Below are positions 40,054 to 47,785 of a stretch of 64,000 nt of DNA, one piece after another. Every line of letters starts with the position of its first letter. The first letter of the stretch is position 1. Below the pieces are notes generated by a model. That model was not told where the DNA came from. It worked only from the letters and a program-made list of their open reading frames with translations, and did no database searches. A program made the translations under genes and the position numbers. Source of the DNA: Hydrogenophaga pseudoflava (lineage in GTDB: Bacteria; Pseudomonadota; Gammaproteobacteria; Burkholderiales; Burkholderiaceae_C); the NCBI RefSeq assembly GCF_031020795.1, contig NZ_JAVHJP010000004.1, positions 62,001-126,000 of the forward strand, in the 5' to 3' direction.

Positions 40054-41502
40054 ATGCGCTGGCAGATCGACGGCCTGGTGGTGACTCTGGCGGCGGATGG
40101 CGGCGTGCGTGTGCGCGCTGCGGGTTCGCCACCGCCACCACCACCGCCACCGCCCAGCGGCGACATCACGGTGGCATTGGTGGCTTCGCGCATCAGCGGC
40201 CCGGCGCCGCTTGCGGTGCGTTTCTCAGCCGTCGGCACCACCACCAGCATTGCGGGCGTGACGGACACTTTCCGCCAGCTTCTCTACACCTTCGACTATG
40301 GCGACCCGGGCTCAGGCACCTGGCCGATTTCCGGGGGATCGAAAAACAGCGATGCCAGCGGGCCGCTGGGGGCGCACATCTTCGACACGCCTGGCACCTA
40401 CGTTGTGCGCTGCACGGGCGGCCGTGGCGGCTCGTCGGGCTACGGGGAAGTCACGATCACCGTCACCGACCCGGCCACGGTCTTCCCCGGCACCGCCACG
40501 GTATACATCAGCCCGTCTGCGAACTATTCCGGAGCGCCAGCAGGGGCCGAGTTGCGCACCACCATGCCCGTCATCTCGAGCAACAAACGCTACATGCTGG
40601 CGCGCGGCGAGAGCCACGGCGCGCTGCTCATCCCGGGCGGTGTGACCGGGACGCAGGTGGTGGCGGGTGGGAGCGGTGCGAAACCGCTGGTGTCCACGAT
40701 CAAGGTGGGTGATGAGCTGGTTCCTCCAGGAACGCTGTTCCCGGACGACATCACCATCGAGGGCCTGCAGTGCTCTGGGGAGATCGTGCAGACCGCCTAC
40801 GTTCGCCGATTGCTGCTCAAAGACATTGACCAGCCGAGCCACTCGAAGATTGATCTGGGCGCCGCGAGCGACTACTGGTCTGAAAACCTTGGTGACCGGT
40901 ATGGACCAACACTGCCGGTAGCGCGCGATCTGTTCGTAGTTGGCTGCTACTCGCGCGGCACCAATCTCACGTTCGGCATCACCGGGCACTTGATTGAGGC
41001 CGCCGTGCTCGGATGCGACTTCAAGGGCTCGGCGCAGCACACGCTGCGGGCATGGAGTGCTTACCACGCTGTCATTTCGCACAACGCGCTGCGCGGCGGG
41101 TCGGCTGACGGCATCAGGCACGCGCTGAAGATGCATTCCAGTGGCGTGGCCACGTTCACGCCCGGGCAGGCCTATGGCAGCGGCGCTGCGTGGGCCACGA
41201 GCAAGGTGGTGGTGTACCGCAACCTGTTCTCCGACGCCACGGACAACAACGCGTTTGCCGCGGTGTTCGGGCCTCAGAACGACGGGAGCGCCGAGCCGCT
41301 TGAGGATGTGATCGTCGAGGGCAATGTGTTCGCGCGTGGGTCGAATTTTGTGTCCGACCTGCAGTTGGCCGGGCGGCGCATGACCTACATCGGCAACACG
41401 CTGGCGGTGGGTGGCGGCGCGGCGGATGTGACCGCTCCGGGCTTGCACGCCGTCGGCCTGCCGGTGGACTGGCAAGGCCCCTACTTCAACAGTCGGGACT
41501 GA
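40054..41502 (+). CDS. PKD plus beta-helix tailspike-like protein
   Basis: A 482-residue protein starting directly after the fibre stop (TGAATG). Residues 25-34 are a nine-Pro linker. About 38-140 is a PKD-like domain (SGPAPLAVRFSAVGT, GTYVVRCTGG). About 200-480 has repeated short strands with Asn/Gly turns (VVYRNLFSDATDNN, VIVEGNVFARGSN, MTYIGNTLAVGGG), typical of right-handed parallel beta-helix spikes. Such spikes often cut capsule or O-antigen; no catalytic residue can be assigned. Confidence 0.8.
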   Translation: MRWQIDGLVVTLAADGGVRVRAAGSPPPPPPPPPSGDITVALVASRISGPAPLAVRFSAVGTTTSIAGVTDTFRQLLYTFDYGDPGSGTWPISGGSKNSDASGPLGAHIFDTPGTYVVRCTGGRGGSSGYGEVTITVTDPATVFPGTATVYISPSANYSGAPAGAELRTTMPVISSNKRYMLARGESHGALLIPGGVTGTQVVAGGSGAKPLVSTIKVGDELVPPGTLFPDDITIEGLQCSGEIVQTAYVRRLLLKDIDQPSHSKIDLGAASDYWSENLGDRYGPTLPVARDLFVVGCYSRGTNLTFGITGHLIEAAVLGCDFKGSAQHTLRAWSAYHAVISHNALRGGSADGIRHALKMHSSGVATFTPGQAYGSGAAWATSKVVVYRNLFSDATDNNAFAAVFGPQNDGSAEPLEDVIVEGNVFARGSNFVSDLQLAGRRMTYIGNTLAVGGGAADVTAPGLHAVGLPVDWQGPYFNSRD

Positions 41503-41570
41503 CCGCCATGGGCCTGATCGAAATCCCTGTCGCCGCCGGCATGGTGGCAATCATCTGGAGGTGCTTTGCA

Positions 41571-42122
41571 ATGAGCGCATGGAAGTGGATCAAGACCGCC
41601 GCGAGCGTCGGAACGGGCGGCATGTCCTCGCTGTACCTGTACGGCGGGCTGCTGCTGTTCGGCGCGGCGCTGGCCGGTGGCGCTGTCTGGTGGCACGCCG
41701 GCAAGGTGGACGCGGTGCGTGATGCCGCGTTCAAGGCTGGTCGCATGGAGGTCGAGAGCGAGCAACTGCGCGAGACGCAGCGGGAGCTGGCCCGCGTGGT
41801 CGGCATCACCAACAACCTGAACGAGGTGTACCGTGAACAAGTCAGCACGATTGATCGCATGTCTGATCGCCTTCGCGCTCTCGGCCTGCGCGTCACAAAA
41901 GCAGACCGAGACGCCGCCATCACCGCAGCCTCTGCCGAGGCCGTCCGTGGATATGCCACCACCGCCGCAGACCATTTTGCAGCGTGTCGAGACGAATACG
42001 TCGACCTGGGACGCGGCTATGCACGATGCGCTGCAGCGGCTCAAAGCCTCGATTCCTACGCCAGCGAAGTAAGCGGCCGACCGAGCCGACCGACACCCCC
42101 AACCCCTCCCGCAAAACCCTGA
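41571..42122 (+). CDS. Rz: Rz-like inner-membrane spanin
   Basis: About 183 residues. One N-terminal membrane helix (about 20-45) and a long periplasmic coiled coil (about 48-110) end in a Pro/Ser-rich tail. GGAGG stands nine bases before the ATG at 41571; an earlier ATG at 41508 lacks one. The Rz1 gene is nested in another frame, the classical arrangement. With Rz1 it spans the envelope and fuses the membranes in the last step of lysis. Confidence 0.88.
   Translation: MSAWKWIKTAASVGTGGMSSLYLYGGLLLFGAALAGGAVWWHAGKVDAVRDAAFKAGRMEVESEQLRETQRELARVVGITNNLNEVYREQVSTIDRMSDRLRALGLRVTKADRDAAITAASAEAVRGYATTAADHFAACRDEYVDLGRGYARCAAAAQSLDSYASEVSGRPSRPTPPTPPAKP
41833..42072 (+). CDS. Rz1: Rz1-like outer-membrane lipoprotein (nested in Rz)
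   Basis: A 79-residue frame (+1 relative to Rz) with GTG start and GAGG upstream. A lipoprotein signal (ARLIACLIAFALSAC, lipidated Cys19) is followed by a Pro-rich region (PPSPQPLPRP, MPPPPQT). Length is longer than lambda Rz1 but of the same type. It lies wholly inside the Rz gene. Confidence 0.85.
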   Translation: MNKSARLIACLIAFALSACASQKQTETPPSPQPLPRPSVDMPPPPQTILQRVETNTSTWDAAMHDALQRLKASIPTPAK

Positions 42123-42138
42123 ACCGGAGCACATCACC

Positions 42139-42687
42139 ATGCGAATCATCATCACCCTGGCCCTGGCCGCCCTTCTGGCCGCGTGCAGCACCACTGCCAG
42201 CCTCAACCCCCAGACCGGAGAAATCAAGGGCCTGGACAGCCATGACGTGGCCAACATCGTCACGAACCGCGACTACGTGAACGCCAAGGTCAACGCGCCC
42301 CAGAAGGCCATTGTCAGTATCAAGGCGCACCCGGGTCAGCAGATCACGATCAATGCCGCCGAGTTCACCGTCTGGCAACCCACCAGCCCGGCCGACGACA
42401 TCAAGGCCCCGGCTCAGGCGAAGAGCGCATTCGAGCGCAACACCGCTGCCGTTGGTGCGCTGGTGCGCGACGTGACGCCGGCCCTGGCCATCGGTGCAGC
42501 CTTGAGCGACCGCAAGGATGCCCGCGCCGCCGCGACCGAGCAATCTCGCATCGAGGCCGAAACCGAGCGCGCGCGCGATGCCGCCCAGGCGGCGCAGGCC
42601 GGCGAGTTGATCGAGGCGCTGCGCGAGAAGCCGCAGTTCTTCGTGCTGCCTGCCGGCGCCGCACCCGTGGCTGCCCCGACCGAATAG
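42139..42687 (+). CDS. Prophage lipoprotein, 182 aa
   Basis: A predicted lipoprotein: hydrophobic signal IIITLALAALLAACSTT with lipobox LAAC (Cys16). The middle is beta-like (NAKVNAPQKAIVSIKAHPGQ). The C-terminal half is Ala/Arg/Glu-rich helix. It is the last gene of the late operon, after Rz/Rz1, and may be made with the virion genes or act in the envelope. Function unknown. Confidence 0.78.
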   Translation: MRIIITLALAALLAACSTTASLNPQTGEIKGLDSHDVANIVTNRDYVNAKVNAPQKAIVSIKAHPGQQITINAAEFTVWQPTSPADDIKAPAQAKSAFERNTAAVGALVRDVTPALAIGAALSDRKDARAAATEQSRIEAETERARDAAQAAQAGELIEALREKPQFFVLPAGAAPVAAPTE

Positions 42688-42735
42688 ACCCCCGCAGTTG
42701 TCTCCGCTGGGGGCTCCCCCAGTTTTGCCCGTCAT

Positions 42736-42759
42736 CCCGCGAGGGGTGGCGGGTTTTTT
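42736..42759 (+). terminator. Terminator of the late operon
   Basis: Arms CCCGC and GCGGG with an 8-base loop run into six T residues. A second Gly/Pro-rich inverted repeat (CTGGGGG and CCCCCAG) lies just before it at about 42706..42722. Confidence 0.75.
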
Positions 42760-42788
42760 CGTCGTTTGTGGAGTGGCATCATGTCCAC

Positions 42789-43034
42789 ATGCAAGACGAA
42801 CCCAACGGCATCCTGCCGCTGCTGCAGGGGGCCCTGATCGGCCAGGCCTCGCGCGAGCTGCTGCCAACGCCCGGCGCTAGCCAGCCTGCCGAGCAGGTGG
42901 TGGAGGTCGACACCGGCCGCCCTCACGGTCTGGTGCGGATCAAGTACCGGCTGATGAGGCACCGGCACGGAAAGTCGGAGAACTGGTTCTGGACGGCCGT
43001 GCACGCGGAAAAGGTGTCCGAATCTTTGGAATAG
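42789..43034 (+). CDS. Lone small gene at the prophage right end
   Basis: An 81-residue protein beginning MQDEPNGILPLLQGALIG, with a beta/basic C-terminal half (GLVRIKYRLMRHRHG, then ENWFWTAV). It lies after the late terminator and next to the attachment site, a common place for independently expressed morons. A GTG at 42768 in frame is an alternative start; ribosome binding sites are poor for both. Function unknown. Confidence 0.6.
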   Translation: MQDEPNGILPLLQGALIGQASRELLPTPGASQPAEQVVEVDTGRPHGLVRIKYRLMRHRHGKSENWFWTAVHAEKVSESLE

Positions 43035-43127
43035 GCCCGCTGCAGACCGCATAAATCCGTGGCACTCGCGGCGCGTTTTTGGAATATCGAAACAGGCCGC
43101 ATCCCGCGCCGCTGCTGGGTTTTGGTG

Positions 43128-43177
43128 CCGGCCTGTCACGCCGGGGGTCGCGGGTTCGAGCCCCGTCCACTCCGCCA
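43128..43177 (+). tRNA. tRNA-Asp(GUC) 3' fragment, attachment-site core
   Basis: The sequence from the anticodon stem to CCA matches tRNA-Asp: anticodon arm CCGGC/GCCGG with GTC at 43135..43137, T arm with GGTTCGAGCC and a 3' end TCCGCCA. The 5' acceptor strand and D arm are missing; the bases before it are phage sequence. The fragment is therefore one copy of the att core, and the intact gene should lie at the other prophage end, left of the window. Confidence 0.9.
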
Positions 43178-43183
43178 GTTTTG

Positions 43184-43219
43184 AAAAGCCGTTCAGACTT
43201 CTGGTCCGAACGGCTTTTT
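43184..43219 (+). terminator. Host tRNA-Asp terminator
   Basis: Arms AAAAGCCGTTCAGAC and GTCCGAACGGCTTTT (one G-T pair) with a 5-base loop and a T tract lie seven bases after the tRNA fragment. It marks the start of host DNA. Confidence 0.85.
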
Positions 43220-43253
43220 CATTTTCACGCACAGCATGGCTGTGTGTCCGTTC

Positions 43254-44159
43254 TCACGAGCTGCCGACCCGCGGCACCCGCTTCACCAGTCCCGTCGACA
43301 GCGCGGTGCCCACCATGATGACGAGGCCGCAGCCGATCATCCAGGGCGTGATCACTTCGTTGAGGAAAATGCGGCCGTAGATCAGTGCGAACACCGGGAC
43401 CAGAAAGGTCACGGTGAGCGCCTTGCTCGGCCCGGCCTTGGCAATGATGCGGAAAAACAGGATGTAGGCGAGCGAGGTGCACAGCAGGGCCACGGCGACC
43501 ATCGCACCCCACGCGCCGGTGCTCGCCGGCTGGCCCGGCCACAGCCAGAGCGTGGGCAGCGCAAGTCCCAGGGCGGCGCCGATCTGGCTGCCCGAAGCGG
43601 TGGCCAGCGGATGGACGCCGGTGAGATGGCGTTTGGTGAAACTGGCCGCAAGGCCGTAGCAGAACGTCGCGACGAGGCAGGCCAGCATCGCCAGCAGGGC
43701 CTGTCCCGAAGAAGCGGCCCCCGGTGCGAGGCTGAAACCGGACTTGCCGATGACCAGCAGGCAGACCCCCACGAAGCCAATGGCCAGGCCGGTGGCGCGC
43801 CAGGCATCGGGCCGGTCCTTCAGCCATGCCCATGCCACCAGCGCACCCGTCAGCGGCACCGTGGCGTTCAGGATAGAGGTCAGGCCGGTGCTGATGTGCA
43901 TGACCGCGTAAGCGAACAGGGCGAAGGGAATGCCTGAGTTGAGCAGCCCGACGAACAGGATGTGGCCCGCACGCCGCCGGAAATCGCTCCACACACCCGT
44001 AACCAGAAACACGGGCAACAGGAACAGCGCCGCCAGCGCCACCCGCAGGCCCGCTGTGGGCAAGGCCCCGAAATCCGCCGCGCCCAAGCGCATGAAGAGG
44101 AACGAGGAACCCCAGAGGGCTGCGAGCACGAGAAATTCCAGAACGAGTGTGGGCGACAT
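43254..44159 (-). CDS. EamA/DMT family transporter
   Basis: A 301-residue inner-membrane protein with about ten hydrophobic helices in two EamA repeats; the first begins LEFLVLAALWGSSFLFMRLG and the second around ASSGQALLAMLACLVATFCYG. It should export a small metabolite. The substrate cannot be told. It is the first host gene after the attachment site. Confidence 0.9.
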   Translation of the reverse strand: MSPTLVLEFLVLAALWGSSFLFMRLGAADFGALPTAGLRVALAALFLLPVFLVTGVWSDFRRRAGHILFVGLLNSGIPFALFAYAVMHISTGLTSILNATVPLTGALVAWAWLKDRPDAWRATGLAIGFVGVCLLVIGKSGFSLAPGAASSGQALLAMLACLVATFCYGLAASFTKRHLTGVHPLATASGSQIGAALGLALPTLWLWPGQPASTGAWGAMVAVALLCTSLAYILFFRIIAKAGPSKALTVTFLVPVFALIYGRIFLNEVITPWMIGCGLVIMVGTALSTGLVKRVPRVGSS

Positions 44160-44211
44160 GGCTTCAGTGTGCCGGCAAAGGCAGTGTGCCTCGCCGCTTC
44201 GTTGATGATGT

Positions 44212-44745
44212 TCACTTGGCCCATTGATGCGCTTTGTCGATCAATGCGCCTTCAAGTCGCAGCAGGGCATGTTTGCGGTCCAGTCCGCCGGCGTAGCCCG
44301 TCAGTGAACCGTTGCTGCCGACCACCCGGTGGCATGGCACCACGACGCACAGAGGATTGCGACCGACGGCGGCGCCCACGGCGCGCACGGCAAGGGGGCG
44401 CCCCAGGTCGGCCGCCAGAACGCCGTAGCTCGTGGTGGTGCCGGCCGGAATCTTCATCAAGGCGCGCCAGACGGCCTGCTGGAAAGCGGTGCCTTGCCCG
44501 AGATCGAGGGGCAGGTCGAAGCCCTGGCGCTGCCCCCGGAAGTAGCCGTCCAGCTGCTGCACCGCAGCGTCGAGCACCGGATGGGACGACACGGTGGGCC
44601 ACGCGGCCAGCCGTTCGGCGGTTGGTTCATGGCGTTGCCCTTCCACGAACCAGAGGCCCGCCAGTCCGTCGGGGCTGGCCACCAGGCGCAGATCGCCCAG
44701 CGGGCTGCTCACGATGGTCTGGACGCGGGAGTCAAGAGCGGTCAT
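44212..44745 (-). CDS. ogt: Methylated-DNA-protein-cysteine methyltransferase
   Basis: A 177-residue suicide repair protein that removes methyl from O6-methylguanine. VVVPCHRVVGSNGSLTGYAGG contains the acceptor Cys138, and TTTSYGVLAADLGRP is the DNA-binding helix region. It overlaps the upstream Ada-AlkA gene by 14 bases, forming an alkylation-repair operon. Confidence 0.93.
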   Translation of the reverse strand: MTALDSRVQTIVSSPLGDLRLVASPDGLAGLWFVEGQRHEPTAERLAAWPTVSSHPVLDAAVQQLDGYFRGQRQGFDLPLDLGQGTAFQQAVWRALMKIPAGTTTSYGVLAADLGRPLAVRAVGAAVGRNPLCVVVPCHRVVGSNGSLTGYAGGLDRKHALLRLEGALIDKAHQWAK

Positions 44746-46285
44746 GGGACATCTCCTCGGAAGCCTCGAAATTCGGGGGCGTGGTCCAGGCGCGGATCAC
44801 GGCGTAGCTGCGCCAGGGCCGCCAGCGCCGGGCGATGCGCTCGGCCTCTCTGCGGGCGGCGGGGGCGGGCAGATTCCGCACGCCCAGCGCGTGCAGAAGC
44901 ACCACGTCGCCGCTGGGCCAGGCATCAGGCCAGCGCAGCGCCCGCATCGCGATGTACTGGGCGGTCCAGGGGCCGATGCCGGGCAGGGCTTCGAGGCTGC
45001 TCAGTGTGGACGCGGGGTCGGCGCGGCCATCCAGCACCAGCCGGCCCTCCGCCACCGCCCGGGCCAGGGCGCGGATCGCCTGCTGCCGCTGGCGCACGAT
45101 GCCGATCTCGCCCAGCACCTGCCCGTCCAGGTCGGCGAGTACCTCGGGCGGCGGGAACAGACGTTGCAGGCCTGGCGGACCGTCGGCCAGCGGTTCACCC
45201 AGCCGCTCCAGCAGCCTCCCGCACAGCGTGCGGGCCGCGGCCACGGTGACCTGCTGGCCCAGCACGGCGCGCACCGCCAGCTCGAAGCCGTCGAACGCCC
45301 CGGGCACGCGCATGCCATCGCTGTCGGGAAAGTCGGCGTGCAGCACGGCGTCGATGGCCAGGGGGTCGGCGTCCAGGTCCAGGGCGGCGCGCACGCGGTC
45401 GATGACGCCTGGCAGGGCCGGAAGAAGACCCTCGCTCACCCGCATGCCGATGCGGTTCTCGTCAGGGAGGAAGCGGATCTGGAGCCACCCGCTGGCAGGC
45501 GTGCCACGGACAGCGATGCGCAGGGTCCGTCGCAGAATCTGCTGGGCCGGGTCCACCGTTTCCAGGCCGGGCAGGGCGCGGTCGGCAAAGAAGCGCAGCA
45601 CTTCCTGGGCCCGGTATGGTGGACGCCAGGACAGCCGCACCTCGGCCGGCGCGTGCGAACGGTCGGACCCGGGGGTGGGACGGCTGCGGCGCAGCTGGGT
45701 CGGATTCAGGCCGTAGCGTCCCACGAAGGCATCGTTGAATCGGCGCAGGCTGGCGAACCCCGCCGCCAGCGCCACCTGGGCCACCGGCAGGCCGGTGTCG
45801 GCCAGCATCTGTTTGGCGGCGAGCAGGCGCCGGGTCTGCAGGTACTGCAGGGGCGAGACCCCCAGCCGCTGTTCAAACAGGCGCCGGATGTGGCGCGCGC
45901 TCACGCCCAGCCGCGCGGCCAGCTGTTCCAGCGCCGGTGGCGCGTCTTCTCCGCCTGCCCAGGTCTCCGGTGTGTCCAGCAGGGCGGTGGCCTGGCGGAT
46001 CAGGATGTCCCCGGCGTCCTCGGTCGACCAGTGGCGGTCGCGCGGCGCCAGCTCGGGCCGGCAGCGCAGGCAGGGCCGGAAGCCCGCCCGCTCGGCCTGG
46101 GCGGCGTGCTCGAAAAACTGGCAGTTGTCGCGTTTGGGCGTGCGGACCCGGCAGACCGGGCGGCAGTAGATGCCGGTGGAGGTGACACCGGTGAAAAAAC
46201 GGCCGTCGAAACGGGCGTCGCGCGCGCTCAGCGCCCGGTAGAGGGCGTCGGCGTCGGGCAGGGTGGAGTGGTCCATGGCGGCCAT
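44732..46285 (-). CDS. Ada-AraC-AlkA fusion: alkylation sensor and 3-methyladenine glycosylase
   Basis: About 517 residues with three parts. The N-terminal Ada zinc domain has the Cys set GIYCRPVC...FRPCLRC. An AraC-type HTH follows (LEQLAARLGVSARHIRRLFE, then QVALAAGFASLRRFNDAF). The AlkA glycosylase has its HhH motif at LPGIGPWTAQYIA and the catalytic Asp in SGDVVL. Start may be 46285 or 46276. It removes alkylated bases and may control the operon when methylated. It lies divergent from the mutase gene. Confidence 0.9.
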   Translation of the reverse strand: MAAMDHSTLPDADALYRALSARDARFDGRFFTGVTSTGIYCRPVCRVRTPKRDNCQFFEHAAQAERAGFRPCLRCRPELAPRDRHWSTEDAGDILIRQATALLDTPETWAGGEDAPPALEQLAARLGVSARHIRRLFEQRLGVSPLQYLQTRRLLAAKQMLADTGLPVAQVALAAGFASLRRFNDAFVGRYGLNPTQLRRSRPTPGSDRSHAPAEVRLSWRPPYRAQEVLRFFADRALPGLETVDPAQQILRRTLRIAVRGTPASGWLQIRFLPDENRIGMRVSEGLLPALPGVIDRVRAALDLDADPLAIDAVLHADFPDSDGMRVPGAFDGFELAVRAVLGQQVTVAAARTLCGRLLERLGEPLADGPPGLQRLFPPPEVLADLDGQVLGEIGIVRQRQQAIRALARAVAEGRLVLDGRADPASTLSSLEALPGIGPWTAQYIAMRALRWPDAWPSGDVVLLHALGVRNLPAPAARREAERIARRWRPWRSYAVIRAWTTPPNFEASEEMSHDRS

Positions 46286-46392
46286 GTTAGGGGCTTTGCC
46301 AGGTGGTGACTCGCCATTTCCGGACATGTTCCGGGTCGGAGGGGCTGGCCCGGCCACCTACAATCCCCGGTTTGTTCTCGCGAGCGACGACC
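46286..46392. promoter_or_regulatory. Divergent promoter region
   Basis: About 107 bases separate the Ada-AlkA and mutase genes. It contains an inverted repeat CCGGA and TCCGG (46319..46333). No convincing sigma70 hexamers were found. Confidence 0.35.
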
Positions 46393-47775
46393 ATGCAAGT
46401 GACCGCTTCCATCTTCAAGGCCTACGACATTCGGGGCATCGTTCCCGGCGCCCTCAACGAAACGGTGGCGGAAGCCCTGGGCCTGGCCTTCGGTACGGTG
46501 GCCCTGCAGCAGGGCGAACGCTCGGTGGCGGTGGGCCGCGACGGGCGGCTCAGCGGCCCCGGCCTGTCGGCGGCGCTGATCCGCGGCCTGGTGGCCGCGG
46601 GCATCGACGTGATCGACATCGGAATGGCGACCACCCCGATGCTCTATTTTGCGGCCTGCACCCTGTGCAGCAGCGGCATCCAGGTCACGGGCAGTCACAA
46701 CCCCAAGGACTACAACGGCTTCAAGATGGTCATGGGCGGCCGGGCGATCTACGGCGAAGACATCCAGGCGCTGCGCCGGATGATGGAAGCCGAATCCCAC
46801 GTGCGCCGGGACGGCGGTCGGGTGCGCCATGTCAACGTGCTGGCGCCCTACACCGACCGCATCGTCGGCGACGTGAAGCTCTCGCGCCCCATGAAGGTCG
46901 TGGTGGACTGCGGCAACGGCGTGGCCGGCGCCTCCGCCCCGGCGCTGTTCCGTGCGCTGGGCTGCGAGGTGATCGAGCTGTTCAGCGAGGTCGACGGCGA
47001 GTTTCCCAACCACCACCCGGACCCGAGCAAGCCCGAGAACCTGCAGGACGTGATCCGCACCCTGCGCGAGACCGATGCCGAGCTCGGCATGGCGTTCGAT
47101 GGCGACGGCGACCGCCTGGGCATCGTGACCAAGGACGGCCAGAACATCTTCCCCGACCGCCAGATGATCCTGTTCTCGCAGGACGTGCTCTCGCGCGTGC
47201 CGGGCGGCCAGATCATCTTCGACGTCAAGTGCTCGCAGCGCCTGGCGCCGGCCATCGAGGCGGCCGGCGGTGTGGCCAACATCTACAAGACCGGCCACTC
47301 GCTGATCAAGGCGCGCATGAAGGAGCTGGACAGCCCGCTGGGTGGCGAGATGAGTGGCCACATCTTCTTCAAGGAACGCTGGTTCGGCTTTGACGATGGC
47401 AGCTACGCCGGTGCGCGCCTGCTGGAGATCCTCAGCCGCAGCCCCGATGCCAACGCGGTGCTCAATGCCTTGCCGACCTCGCACAGCACGCCGGAACTCA
47501 ACGTGGCCTGCGCCGAAGGCGAACCCCACGCCGTGGTGGAACAACTGCTCACTCTCGCGCGCTTCGAAGCGCCGGCCAAGGTCTCGACCATCGACGGTCT
47601 GCGGGTGGACTGGCCCGACGGCTTTGGCCTGATCCGTGCGTCCAACACCACGCCGGTGCTGGTGCTGCGCTTCGAGGGCCACACCCCCGAGGCGCTGCAC
47701 CGGATCGAACAGGCCATGCTGGACCTGCTGCGCCAGGCGAAGCCCGACGCGGTGGTGGGCGCGAGCGCGCACTGA
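46393..47775 (+). CDS. Phosphomannomutase/phosphoglucomutase
   Basis: A 460-residue enzyme interconverting hexose-6- and hexose-1-phosphate for LPS and exopolysaccharide precursors. The phosphoserine loop is VTGSHNPKDYNG, the metal loop FDGDGDRLG, the sugar loop GGEMSGH and the phosphate loop RASNTTPVL. Full length for the AlgC/ManB type. It heads a rightward cluster of surface-glycan genes. Confidence 0.94.
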   Translation: MQVTASIFKAYDIRGIVPGALNETVAEALGLAFGTVALQQGERSVAVGRDGRLSGPGLSAALIRGLVAAGIDVIDIGMATTPMLYFAACTLCSSGIQVTGSHNPKDYNGFKMVMGGRAIYGEDIQALRRMMEAESHVRRDGGRVRHVNVLAPYTDRIVGDVKLSRPMKVVVDCGNGVAGASAPALFRALGCEVIELFSEVDGEFPNHHPDPSKPENLQDVIRTLRETDAELGMAFDGDGDRLGIVTKDGQNIFPDRQMILFSQDVLSRVPGGQIIFDVKCSQRLAPAIEAAGGVANIYKTGHSLIKARMKELDSPLGGEMSGHIFFKERWFGFDDGSYAGARLLEILSRSPDANAVLNALPTSHSTPELNVACAEGEPHAVVEQLLTLARFEAPAKVSTIDGLRVDWPDGFGLIRASNTTPVLVLRFEGHTPEALHRIEQAMLDLLRQAKPDAVVGASAH

Positions 47776-47785
47776 GGGACCGCTG

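Noticed and set aside
40130-40155. CCACCG run as a slippery or unstable repeat
   Set aside because: It encodes a nine-Pro linker in frame, and the gene stays open on both sides.
43128-43177. Complete tRNA-Asp gene
   Set aside because: The acceptor 5' strand and D arm are not present upstream, so only the 3' part remains.
1-43177. Insertion sequences or transposase genes
   Set aside because: No transposase motif or terminal inverted repeat pair was found; the two HNH genes are homing-type nucleases, not transposases.
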